Positions 32,983 through 40,727 of a stretch of 64,000 bases of DNA are shown piece after piece; within the stretch, counting starts at the first letter, position 1; each line of letters opens with the position of its first letter. The position numbers and the translations under genes were made by a program. The notes under the pieces were generated by a model that was not told the origin of the DNA, made no database searches, and was given only the letters and a program-made list of their open reading frames with translations. This DNA comes from Streptomyces sp. MMBL 11-1 (GTDB taxonomy: Bacteria > Actinomycetota > Actinomycetes > Streptomycetales > Streptomycetaceae), in the NCBI RefSeq assembly GCF_028622875.1, contig NZ_CP117709.1, positions 7,257,001 to 7,321,000 of the forward strand, in the 5' to 3' direction.

Positions 32983-33810
32983 GTGGCAGACGATTCGAGA
33001 AAAAACCAGCAGCACATCATCGGGTCGTACGCGGCGATTGGCGACAGTTTCACCGAGGGCGTCGGCGACCCCGGCCCCGACGGGACCTTTGTCGGCTGGG
33101 CGGACCGCTTCGCGGTGCTTCTCGCCGACCGGCTCCCGGCCCCCGACGCGGCGGCCGGCCCCGAGGACTCCCCGCACGGGGACTTCCGCTACGCCAATCT
33201 CGCCGTACGAGGACGTCTCCTCGACCAGATCGTCGAGGAGCAGATCCCGCGCGCCAAGGAACTGGCCCCCGACCTGGTCAGTTTCTGTGCGGGCGGCAAC
33301 GACATCATCCGGCCCGGCACCGACCCCGACGACCTCGCCGAGCGTTTCGAACGCGCGGTCGCCGACCTGAGCAACGCCGTCGGCACGGTCATGGTCACCA
33401 CCGGCTTCGACACCCGGGGCGTTCCGGTGCTGCGCCACATGCGCGGCAAGATCGCCACGTACAACGTCCATCTGCGGGCGATCGCCGACCGCTACCACTG
33501 CCCCGTGCTGGACCTGTGGTCGCTGCGTTCCGTCCAGGACCGGCGCGCGTGGGACAACGACCGGCTGCACCTGTCGCCCGAGGGACACACCCGCGTCGCG
33601 CTGCGCGCCGCACAGGTCCTCGGCCACGACGTGCCCGCCGACCCCGACCAGCCCTGGCCGCCGCAGGCCCAGCGCAGCCCCTTCGACGCACGGCGCGACA
33701 ACATCCAGTGGGCCCGCGAATACCTCGTGCCCTGGATCGGCCGACGGCTGCGCGGAGAGTCCTCCGGCGACCACGTCGAGGCGAAGCGCCCGGACCTGCT
33801 GCCGCTCTAG
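32983..33810 (+). CDS. SGNH/GDSL family hydrolase
   Basis: A 275-aa esterase/lipase-fold protein. Block I is AAIGDSFTEGVGD (catalytic Ser), block II NLAVRG, block III CAGGNDI and block V NDRLHLSPEGH (Asp/His). No signal peptide is seen, so it is probably cytoplasmic. Substrate unknown. Start GTG 32983 (LeuVal-type N-terminus ADDSRKNQQH). It converges on the radical SAM cassette, only 23 bp away. Confidence 0.9.
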   Translation: MADDSRKNQQHIIGSYAAIGDSFTEGVGDPGPDGTFVGWADRFAVLLADRLPAPDAAAGPEDSPHGDFRYANLAVRGRLLDQIVEEQIPRAKELAPDLVSFCAGGNDIIRPGTDPDDLAERFERAVADLSNAVGTVMVTTGFDTRGVPVLRHMRGKIATYNVHLRAIADRYHCPVLDLWSLRSVQDRRAWDNDRLHLSPEGHTRVALRAAQVLGHDVPADPDQPWPPQAQRSPFDARRDNIQWAREYLVPWIGRRLRGESSGDHVEAKRPDLLPL

Positions 33811-33833
33811 GATCTGTCGTCCTCCGGAGACGG

Positions 33834-34757
33834 TCAGGGCTCCAGCAGCGGAAGCACACGCCCGGGTGGGCTCGGCACCACGAGACCACCCGGCGGCGTG
33901 CCCGCGCCCGGAGGATGTCCTGCCGGTATCCGTTCCAGGACACCGCCCGCGAAGACGTCGTACAGCGGCAGCGACTCCAGATGCACATAACCGATGTGGC
34001 AGTCGCACACCGCGAGCGGACAGGCCCGCGGGCCGAGCGCCCGGCGGTAGCTGCCGTCGTAGAGGTTGCCCAGCTCCGCCTTGACGAAGTGACAGCGCCG
34101 CACCGTGCCGTCGCCGTCCACCGAGATCACCGACTCGCCCGTCCGGCAGGGCAGCCCCGCCGAACGGTGCGGATCACGGCTGTAGGGGAACAGCGGATCA
34201 AGCTCCGTCCACCGCGCCGCCTCCTCGTCGGTGTAGGTGTGCCCCTCGGCGGCGTTCACCCAGAGATAGACCTCGTCCGGCAGCGCCGCCCGCAGCCGCC
34301 GCGCCTCCTCCAGATGGGCGTCGAAACCCACCACCCCCACGCTGTAGCGGATCCCGAGCCCCGACAGCTCCCGGCACCGGCCGAGGAACCGCTCGTACGG
34401 TGTCTGCCCCGGGTGGTAGGTGCACCAGAGCGCGATCCGCTCCGGATCCGCGTCCGCCAGCCAGCCGGTGCGGCAGCTCAGGTTCGTCTGGATCGCCACC
34501 CGCCCGATGTTCGGCAGCCGCGACAGCTCGGTCAGCGCCCGCCGGTACCAGGAGCGCACCAGCCCTTCGCCCCACGGCGTGAACAGCACGGACAGCCGGT
34601 CGCCGGTCCGCGCCGCCGCCCAGCCGGTGAACCGCTCCAGCGCCTCGCGGTCCGCCGTCAGCTGCGCGCGACTGTCCCGCCGTTTGGCGAACGGGCAGTA
34701 CGGACAGTCGTAGTCGCAGGAGGCGAGCGGGCCCCGGTAGAGAATCGTCAGGTCCAC
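33834..34757 (-). CDS. STM4011 family radical SAM protein
   Basis: A 307-aa radical SAM enzyme: C14-x3-C18-x2-C21 in SCDYDCPYCPFAKR binds the SAM cluster. The C-terminal third holds more cysteines in a SPASM-like layout (LPCRTGESVISVDGDG, VRRCHFVKAELGNLYDGS, RACPLAVCDCHIG). This suggests auxiliary 4Fe-4S clusters as in peptide-modifying enzymes. Reaction unknown. It is the last gene of the five-family cassette, 7 bp after the STM4012 gene. Start GTG 34757. Confidence 0.88.
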   Translation of the reverse strand: MDLTILYRGPLASCDYDCPYCPFAKRRDSRAQLTADREALERFTGWAAARTGDRLSVLFTPWGEGLVRSWYRRALTELSRLPNIGRVAIQTNLSCRTGWLADADPERIALWCTYHPGQTPYERFLGRCRELSGLGIRYSVGVVGFDAHLEEARRLRAALPDEVYLWVNAAEGHTYTDEEAARWTELDPLFPYSRDPHRSAGLPCRTGESVISVDGDGTVRRCHFVKAELGNLYDGSYRRALGPRACPLAVCDCHIGYVHLESLPLYDVFAGGVLERIPAGHPPGAGTPPGGLVVPSPPGRVLPLLEP

Positions 34758-34764
34758 GGCCCGG

Positions 34765-36150
34765 TCACTTCCGTTCGTACGCGGCCATCGCGGCCCGCAC
34801 CCCGGGGGAGAACAGCGCCGGACCCAGCGCGTCGGAGTGGGCGAGACCTCGCGGGGAGAGACGCAGCAGCCCCTCGGGCGCCGATGGGTCCAGCCACCCC
34901 CGGGCCGCGAACCCCGCCAGTTCGACCGGGAAGTCCGCGTCCGGATCCGTACCGAACCGGGCCCGGTAATCCGCGACCGGCAGCCCTGCCGCCTGGAGCA
35001 GCGACTGCAGCAGATGCCTCCGTCGCGCCTCGTCGGCGTCGACGTACCGGCCGACCTCGGCCCGGGAGAAGTCCTCGGTGGCGGCGAAGCGGTCGATGAT
35101 CGACCGGATCTCCCGCATGTCCACCGCGTAGTCGAAGGAGTAGTGCAGGGCCGCCGTGTACGAACGGGCCCCGCAGCCCAGGCCGATCATGCCGTCGGTC
35201 TGACAGGCGTAGTCCTCGGGCCCCTCCTGCTCCCGCGGGGCACCGGCCCGCCGGAACATCCGCATCGACACCTGCTCGTAGCCGTGCGCCCGCAGATGGT
35301 CCCGCCCCACCGCGTACAGCCGCAGCCGCTGCTCGTCCCAGGCGGTCTCCGCCTCCGCCTCCGCCTCGGCGCCGGCCGCCGGACCCAGCCGGTGCAGACC
35401 CGTGAGCGGGCGGACGTACAGCGGATACAGATACAGCTCCTCCGGCCGCCAGGCCAGCGCCGCGTCCAGGGAGGCGAGCCAGCTGCGCTCGGTCTGCCCG
35501 TCGATGCCGTAGATCAGGTCGATGTTCAGCACCGGGATGGCCGCCTCGCGGATCCGGCCGAGCGCCGCCTCCACATCGGCGCGGCGCTGCGGGCGCACGG
35601 CCGCCCGTGCCTCCTCGTCCACGAAACTCTGCACACCGATGCTGATCCTCGTCGTGCCCCGGTCGGCCAGCACCGACAGCCGGTCCGCCGTCGCCGTCGA
35701 GGGGGACGTCTCCACCGACAGCGGCACCGAGCGCAGTCCGGCGCCCATCCGCTTCTCCGCTATGTCGCAGAGCCGCTCCAGCTCCCCGGCGGTCAGGAAC
35801 GTCGGCGTGCCCCCGCCGAACGCCGCCGCGGCGAACCGCACCGGCCCCTCGTCGCCCAGCGCGTCCCGTACGGACACGGCCTGCCGCTCCAACGCGTCCA
35901 GGTAACGCGTCGTCAGCTCCTCGGGCGCGCCGATCCGGGTGAACAGGTTGCAGAAGCCGCAGCGGACCTCGCAGAAGGGTATGTGGAGATAGAGGGAGAG
36001 CGCGTCCTTCGGCTCCGCCGCCCACAGCGCGCGCAGCGACGGGCGGTCCTCCAGCGGCCGGTAGGCCGTCTTGTGCGGATAGGCGTAGACGTAACTCTCG
36101 TACGGGCGGACGGCGGGGAGCCCGGCGGCGGCTTCGGTGGTGGTGGTCAT
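34765..36150 (-). CDS. STM4012 family HemN-like radical SAM protein
   Basis: A 461-aa protein with the coproporphyrinogen dehydrogenase (HemN) fold. SLYLHIPFCEVRCGFCNLF carries the C-x3-C-x2-C cluster ligands. AFGGGTPTFLTAGELERL, TRISIGVQSFVDEEARA and NIDLIYGIDGQTERSW are standard HemN-family blocks, and a HemN C-terminal winged domain is present (GLGCGARSYTAA...). It is not the housekeeping haem enzyme by context. HemN-like proteins also act as methylases, cyclopropanases or haem chaperones. Overlaps the STM4013 gene as ATGA, so it is tightly coupled. Confidence 0.88.
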   Translation of the reverse strand: MTTTTEAAAGLPAVRPYESYVYAYPHKTAYRPLEDRPSLRALWAAEPKDALSLYLHIPFCEVRCGFCNLFTRIGAPEELTTRYLDALERQAVSVRDALGDEGPVRFAAAAFGGGTPTFLTAGELERLCDIAEKRMGAGLRSVPLSVETSPSTATADRLSVLADRGTTRISIGVQSFVDEEARAAVRPQRRADVEAALGRIREAAIPVLNIDLIYGIDGQTERSWLASLDAALAWRPEELYLYPLYVRPLTGLHRLGPAAGAEAEAEAETAWDEQRLRLYAVGRDHLRAHGYEQVSMRMFRRAGAPREQEGPEDYACQTDGMIGLGCGARSYTAALHYSFDYAVDMREIRSIIDRFAATEDFSRAEVGRYVDADEARRRHLLQSLLQAAGLPVADYRARFGTDPDADFPVELAGFAARGWLDPSAPEGLLRLSPRGLAHSDALGPALFSPGVRAAMAAYERK

Positions 36151-37067
36151 CGGGCGGCCCCCGGGTCGAGCGGTGCGAGAGGTGCGAGCGGTTCGGCGGC
36201 GTCGAGTGGTTCGAGGACGAAATGGGCGTACGGGACGGTCCAGACGGCCGGGTGGCCGAGCCGGTGACCGGTGTAGCCGTCGTCGCCGTAGGCGGTCCCG
36301 TGGTCGGAGCAGACGATGGCGAAGCACCGGCGGCGGCTGCTCGCCGCGGCGAAGAGGCGGCCGATGTGCCGGTCCACATACTCCAGGGCCGCCGCGTGCG
36401 TGGCCCGGGAGTCGCCCGCCTCACGGGTCGCCCCGGGAAGGTGGAACCAGTTCGGCTGGTGCAGCGCGGACACGTTGACGAAGAGGAACAGCCGCTGCTC
36501 CCGGGGGAGCGCCGCGACGACCTCCTCCGCCCTGGCCACCTGCTCCTCGAACGAGGTGGGCGAGGCGACGCCGAAGCCGGGCTCCCAGTGGCTCTCCTGG
36601 AACATCCCGGGCAGCACCGAACCGAGCGGCCCCTGACGGTTGAAGAACCCGACCCCGCCGACGCACACCGTGCGATAGCCCTCGGCGGCCAGCCCCGACA
36701 CCAGATCCGGAGTGTCGAACACGAACGTGCCCTCCGCCGTCGTCTCACTGCCCGCGAACCGTGCCGCGAACAGCCGGGGATGCGGCCCCGGGGAGGCGGG
36801 CGTCGGCAGGAACCCGGCGAACATCGCCTGGTGCGAGGCGTAGGTGAAGCTGCCCGGGGCGTGCCGCTCCTCCCAGACACCGCCGGGCAGATGCCGGGCG
36901 AGGTTCGGGATGCGCCCGGCGGCCGCCAGCTCGACGGCGACGTCGTGGCGCAGCGTGTCCAGGGTGACCAGCAGCAGATCGTGGCTGCCCACGACCTCGC
37001 TCATGTCGGGCCGGCCGGCCCCGCCGGGCGGCCGGGACGTGTCGGGGTCAGGAAGGGGTGAGGGCAC
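36147..37067 (-). CDS. STM4013 family (SEN3800-like) alkaline-phosphatase-superfamily hydrolase
   Basis: A 306-aa sulfatase/phosphodiesterase-fold protein. LLLVTLDTLRHDVAVE supplies the first metal Asp, APGSFTYASHQAMFAGFLP the nucleophile region, and VCSDHGTAYGDDGYTGHRLGH the second metal-binding cluster. No signal peptide, so it acts inside the cell, unlike most sulfatases. It may hydrolyse a phospho- or sulfo-ester made in the same pathway. GTG 37067 (AAGGA upstream, 20-bp overlap with the STM4014 gene) is my start; ATG 37004 is possible. Confidence 0.85.
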   Translation of the reverse strand: MPSPLPDPDTSRPPGGAGRPDMSEVVGSHDLLLVTLDTLRHDVAVELAAAGRIPNLARHLPGGVWEERHAPGSFTYASHQAMFAGFLPTPASPGPHPRLFAARFAGSETTAEGTFVFDTPDLVSGLAAEGYRTVCVGGVGFFNRQGPLGSVLPGMFQESHWEPGFGVASPTSFEEQVARAEEVVAALPREQRLFLFVNVSALHQPNWFHLPGATREAGDSRATHAAALEYVDRHIGRLFAAASSRRRCFAIVCSDHGTAYGDDGYTGHRLGHPAVWTVPYAHFVLEPLDAAEPLAPLAPLDPGAAR

Positions 37068-38205
37068 GGTGGTTCCTTGCTCGGTCCAGTACGGCGGCGA
37101 CCTGCGCCGCATAGGTGTTCAGGCCCTCGGCGCCGCTGCCCGGCAGACCGGTCAGTCCGGGCAGCAGATCGCCGAAGGCGTTGACCTCCCCGACGGCGAA
37201 GCGCCGCCAGCCGGCCGTCGGCAGGAGGTCGACGCCCACGCAGGGCGTCCCGGGGAAGCAGGCCGCCGCCCGCTCGCACATCGTCAGTGCCTCGCGCCAG
37301 CAGCCGCCGGCCGCCGCCACGGCGGCCCGGGCCTCGTCGAGGTCGCCGCGCGCGCCGCCGAGATGCAGATTGGTCATGGGGCTCGTGCTCGTCCGCACCA
37401 CGGCGTGCGTCGCCCGGCCGCCGACCACCACGATCCGCAGATCCGCGGCCCGCCCCCGCTGGGACGCCTTCGGCAGCCAGCGCTCTATGTGCAGCCCGTC
37501 CGGGGCCAGCGCGTCCACGACCGCGCCGACCTCCGCCTCCGAGGTGTAGCGCCGCACCCGGAGCGAGTTGAACAGCCGCCCCGACGCGTCCCGCTCCACC
37601 GAGGTGCTCGCCCGGACCCGGCCGGGCCCCGCCGTCTCCACCGCCAGCACCCCGGAGGCCGAGGAGCCGTGCGCGAGCTTCACGAACGCCCGGGGCATCC
37701 GGTGTTCGCGCAGCGACTCCCGTACGTCGGACCAGCCGCGCACCGGGGCCGCCCCCGGGCCCGATGTCGGCGAGGCGGGCACGGGGACCCCCGCGCGGTC
37801 GAGCAGCCCGTGGCACAGCCGCTTGTCGAAGAGCACGGCGATGTCACCGGGGGAGCCCAGCACCTCGGCGCCCGCGGCGGAGGCCGCGCCCGCCACCGCC
37901 CGCACGGCCGCGGTGAAGCGCGCGTACCACCGGGCCGAACCCTCCACCCGGGTCGGGTCGTCGACTCCGCGGAGCAGCCGCTCCACCTCGGCGTCCTCAC
38001 CGGGCGAATCGATCCGGACGCTCTCGCCCGCCGCGAACACCGCCTGGCCGCGCAGCACCTGGAGCCAGGGCACCACCCGGACCGCCGGCAGCCCGGCGGA
38101 GCGCACGGCCTCCTCGAAGAAGGCGACCCGGCGGTTGTCCGGATTGCCGACGACCACGAAGCGCGGCGCCGGGCCGTCCTTGCCGCTACTCACTGACCGC
38201 GACAT
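37048..38205 (-). CDS. STM4014 family ATP-grasp-like protein
   Basis: A 385-aa protein. The N-terminal part (FVVVGNPDNRRVAFFEEAVR) resembles a Rossmann-like pre-ATP-grasp domain. It is followed by ATP-grasp features: VLFDKRLCHGLLDRAGVPVP, the lysine strand PRAFVKLAHGSSASGV and a metal-binding end VGVDLLP...FAVGEVNAFGDLLPGL. ATP-grasp ligases join a carboxylate to an amine or thiol via acyl-phosphate. In this operon a carboxyl terminus is an obvious candidate substrate. ATG 38205 overlaps the stop of the upstream repeat-protein gene by 20 bp. Confidence 0.82.
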   Translation of the reverse strand: MSRSVSSGKDGPAPRFVVVGNPDNRRVAFFEEAVRSAGLPAVRVVPWLQVLRGQAVFAAGESVRIDSPGEDAEVERLLRGVDDPTRVEGSARWYARFTAAVRAVAGAASAAGAEVLGSPGDIAVLFDKRLCHGLLDRAGVPVPASPTSGPGAAPVRGWSDVRESLREHRMPRAFVKLAHGSSASGVLAVETAGPGRVRASTSVERDASGRLFNSLRVRRYTSEAEVGAVVDALAPDGLHIERWLPKASQRGRAADLRIVVVGGRATHAVVRTSTSPMTNLHLGGARGDLDEARAAVAAAGGCWREALTMCERAAACFPGTPCVGVDLLPTAGWRRFAVGEVNAFGDLLPGLTGLPGSGAEGLNTYAAQVAAVLDRARNHRALTPS

Positions 38206-39145
38206 AGCGTTCCGGTTCGTCGTCCTCGTCGTCCGGGTCCGCGTAGTCGTCCTCGGCCTCGCCCGCCTCGACGACGGCCGGGGCGCACGCGGCCCGCACA
38301 CGGTCCAGCACCGGCTCGGTGAGGTAGTGGTGGCGCAGGTCCAGCGTGGACAGATGGCTCAGGGGCTGCCCGTTGAGCAGGGCCTCGCCGCCCGTGTCGC
38401 TCAGGGTGCCCATCGACAGCGCCAGGGTCTCCAACTGGGCGACCACGGGCGCGGAACCGACCGCGGCGGCGATCTCGTCCTGGATCTCGCTGTTCTGCAG
38501 CCCCAGGTGGCGCAGCCGGGGGAACACGCCGCCCGACAGGATCGGCCCGATGTCGTCGACGGTGGCGTCGCCGCCGTACCACGAGCTGCCGAACCACAGG
38601 TCCAGCCGCTCCAGCGCGGGCAGTTCGCTCGCGGCGACCGCCCGCACCAGCCCGCCGGGCAGGCCGCCGGATTCGAAGCGCAGCGACTTCAGCGCCGTAT
38701 GGCGCAGCGGGCGCAGCCCCAGCCCCTCCCGGCCGCAGCCACGCACGCCGAACTCCTCCAGCTGCGGCAGCGCTTCGAGCACCGGGGTGATGTCGCACAT
38801 CCGCAGCCAGGAAACCTCGCACTCCTCGCCCACCACATCGGCGAGGAAGAGCCCGCGCAGGGCCGGGAAGCGGTCCGCGTGGGCGACGATCAGCTCCATC
38901 ACCGGGGCGAACGGCGTGTACTCGCCGCTCCACCAGGGGCCGAGGACGAGCGCCCGGACCCGGGCCGTGTCCACCGTGTCCAGGAACTCCTGCCACCAGC
39001 CGGCGAAGTCCCTGCCCTCCTCGTTTTCGCACTCCAGCCGCCAGGCCACGCTGTCGGCGGCGGGCAGGAACCCGGACGACGGCGCCGGGGTGTGGACCGG
39101 CAGCCCGTGGAAGCGGTCGAGATGCTGGATACCGAGATACGTCAT
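38186..39145 (-). CDS. STM4015 family leucine-rich-repeat protein, copy A
   Basis: A 319-aa protein with no signal peptide. Leucine-rich repeats occupy about residues 85-280 (for example LPALERLDLWFG, FPRLRHLGLQNSEIQDEIA, AQLETLALSMGTLSDTGGEALL, LSTLDLRHHYLTE). An Asp/Glu-rich linker follows (about residues 290-311) and then the terminal octapeptide ERYVAVSE. The C-terminal RYxAVSE is shared with copy B although the preceding linker is not. It probably presents this tail to the cassette enzymes or serves as a binding scaffold. Confidence 0.85.
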   Translation of the reverse strand: MTYLGIQHLDRFHGLPVHTPAPSSGFLPAADSVAWRLECENEEGRDFAGWWQEFLDTVDTARVRALVLGPWWSGEYTPFAPVMELIVAHADRFPALRGLFLADVVGEECEVSWLRMCDITPVLEALPQLEEFGVRGCGREGLGLRPLRHTALKSLRFESGGLPGGLVRAVAASELPALERLDLWFGSSWYGGDATVDDIGPILSGGVFPRLRHLGLQNSEIQDEIAAAVGSAPVVAQLETLALSMGTLSDTGGEALLNGQPLSHLSTLDLRHHYLTEPVLDRVRAACAPAVVEAGEAEDDYADPDDEDDEPERYVAVSE

Positions 39146-39150
39146 GACAC

Positions 39151-40101
39151 CTACTCCGAGACGGCGGTGTAGCGGCCCTCGGCGCCCCGGTCGCCCCAGG
39201 GCTCGCACGGCTCGGAGAGATCGACCCGCACCCCGTGCGGCTCCAGGGCCGAACGCACCCGCTCCGCCATCGCGTCGGTGAGGAAGTGGTGGTGGAGATC
39301 GAGGAGTTCCAGGTGGGTCAGCGGCTGCCCTTCGAGGAGGGCGGCCGCCCCTTCGTCGCCCAGTGTCCCGTTCGACAGGTCGAGAGCCCGAAGCTGGGCG
39401 ACGACCGGAGCCGAGGCGATGGCCGCGGCGATCTCGTTCTGGATCTCACTGTTGCGCAGGCCCAGGTGGATCAGCCGGGGGAAACGGGTGCCGGAAAGCA
39501 GCGGAGCGAGGTCGGCGACGCCGGTGTTCCCCTCGTAGGCGGAGACTCCGAGCCAGAGGTCCAGCCGCTCCAGCGCGGGCAGTTCGCTGTCCAGCACCCC
39601 GCGCACCACCTCCACGGGCAGTCCGCCCGCCTGGACGGTCAGCGACCGCAGCCGCTCGTGCTTCGTCGGCGGGAACACCAGCTCGGAGCCGCCGCGCACG
39701 CCGAGCTCCGTCAGGGCGGGGAAGGCGGTCAGCAGCGCCGTCACGTCCGACTGCTCGATCCAGGTGATCTCGGCCTGCTCCGCCTCCAGGTCACCGACGA
39801 ACACCGACTCCAGCGAGGTCAGCCGGTCGGCGGCGGCGATCACCAGGTTGATCGGCATGGAGGAGTTCTCGTCGTACGCCTCGCCCCACTGGCCGATGAT
39901 CAGGGCCCGGACACCGGCCGGATCGACCTGGTCCAGGAAGTCGGCGAACTCCTCCTCCCAGGGCCGGTCGTCGTCGTACGGGTCGACGGAGACACGCCAG
40001 GCCACGGCGTCCGCGGCGGGCCGGGAGCCCTCGTCGGTCGTGTGCTGGAAGTCGACGGCCGGAAGGCCGCCGAACTCGTGCAGATGCTGCGCACCGTACA
40101 T
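39151..40101 (-). CDS. STM4015 family leucine-rich-repeat protein, copy B
   Basis: A 316-aa paralogue of copy A, beginning YGAQHLHEFGGLPAVDF. Repeats include FPALTELGVRGG, LPALERLDLWLGVSAYEG, FPRLIHLGLRNSEIQNEIA and LELLDLHHHFLTDAM. Its linker is short and Gly/Pro-rich, but it ends GRYTAVSE like copy A. It is the first gene of the leftward operon: AGGAG lies 9 nt before ATG 40101. The stop is 5 bp from the copy A start. Confidence 0.85.
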   Translation of the reverse strand: MYGAQHLHEFGGLPAVDFQHTTDEGSRPAADAVAWRVSVDPYDDDRPWEEEFADFLDQVDPAGVRALIIGQWGEAYDENSSMPINLVIAAADRLTSLESVFVGDLEAEQAEITWIEQSDVTALLTAFPALTELGVRGGSELVFPPTKHERLRSLTVQAGGLPVEVVRGVLDSELPALERLDLWLGVSAYEGNTGVADLAPLLSGTRFPRLIHLGLRNSEIQNEIAAAIASAPVVAQLRALDLSNGTLGDEGAAALLEGQPLTHLELLDLHHHFLTDAMAERVRSALEPHGVRVDLSEPCEPWGDRGAEGRYTAVSE

Positions 40102-40142
40102 GGCCCTGAGCTCCTGATCCTGGGGACGGCTGATCTCCGCAA

Positions 40143-40165
40143 GGTTTATCAAGCCGCACTGACAA
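40143..40165 (-). promoter_or_regulatory. PafBC-type (RecA-independent DNA-damage) promoter motif, leftward
   Basis: On the minus strand TTGTCAGTG (40165-40157), 8 nt, then TAAACC (40148-40143). This matches the actinobacterial consensus tTGTCRGTG-N8-TAnnnT except for the last base. It is about 40 bp upstream of the copy B start codon, the right place for the promoter of the STM4015-STM4011 operon. Confidence 0.7.
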
Positions 40166-40244
40166 CGCCGCGACCGGGACCCGTCCACGGCCGCCGGGGC
40201 GGTCCGTCGTGCCGGACCCCCGGGCGATGCCGCCCGCGTCCTCA

Positions 40245-40267
40245 CTGTCAGACCCTGCCCGTAGCGT
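40245..40267 (+). promoter_or_regulatory. PafBC-type promoter motif, rightward
   Basis: CTGTCAGAC, 8 nt, TAGCGT: it keeps the TGTCAG core and a perfect TAnnnT -10 at the consensus spacing. It is 48 bp upstream of the GTG of the 108-aa gene. It pairs with the leftward motif in the same 214-bp divergent promoter region. Confidence 0.55.
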
Positions 40268-40315
40268 TTTTCCCACGGTCGGCACAGCGGGTGCCGCGAC
40301 CGAGGGGAGACGTCT

Positions 40316-40642
40316 GTGTACCGGCAGGGCGATGTACTGATCATGGAGCTGGAGGAGTCGGCTGTGCCCGCCCCCTTCCTGGAGGCCCCGGGCGAACTGC
40401 GCGACGGGCGGGGGAGGCTGGTGCTCGCGCTGGGAGAGGTCACCGGACACGCCCACGCCGTGCAGGGCCCCGGCCGGCTGATCCGGGAAGCGGGCCGGTT
40501 CGGTCCGATGCTGCTCCATCTCCCCGAGGGCGGGCGGGTGGTGCACGAGGAGCACGCGGCGATCCCGCTCCCCAAGGGCTGGTTCCGCGTCGTGCGGCAG
40601 CGGGAGTACGCACCCGGCGCGATCCGCGTCGTGGCGGACTGA
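40316..40642 (+). CDS. Conserved 108-residue protein with GEVTGHAH motif
   Basis: A 108-aa soluble protein starting YRQGDVLIMELEE. It contains LALGEVTGHAHAV, LLHLPEGGRVVHEEHAAIPLPKGWFRVVRQREY and ends AIRVVAD. The His pairs (GHAH, HEEH) look like a metal site in a small beta-barrel. I recognise it as a recurrent unnamed protein next to DUF6745 genes, but no function is known to me. Start GTG 40316 with GGGGAGA at good spacing. Confidence 0.75.
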   Translation: MYRQGDVLIMELEESAVPAPFLEAPGELRDGRGRLVLALGEVTGHAHAVQGPGRLIREAGRFGPMLLHLPEGGRVVHEEHAAIPLPKGWFRVVRQREYAPGAIRVVAD

Positions 40643-40669
40643 CCGCTCCGCGATGCCGGAGCGAACACG

Positions 40670-40712
40670 GCTTTCCAGAACGAGCACAGCCATCCAGAAC
40701 GAGCACAGCAGG
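40670..40712. repeat. Two-copy direct repeat in the gap before the DUF6745 gene
   Basis: TCCAGAACGAGCACAGC occurs at 40674-40690 and 40693-40709 (19-bp period), just upstream of the DUF6745 ribosome-binding site. It may be a small duplication without function. Confidence 0.8.
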
Positions 40713-40727
40713 GGACGGGGACAACCG

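Noticed and set aside
34765..36150. STM4012-like gene as the housekeeping coproporphyrinogen III dehydrogenase
   Set aside because: It is ATGA-coupled to a hydrolase and flanked by STM4011/4013/4014 families, with no haem genes nearby, so a dedicated cassette role is more likely.
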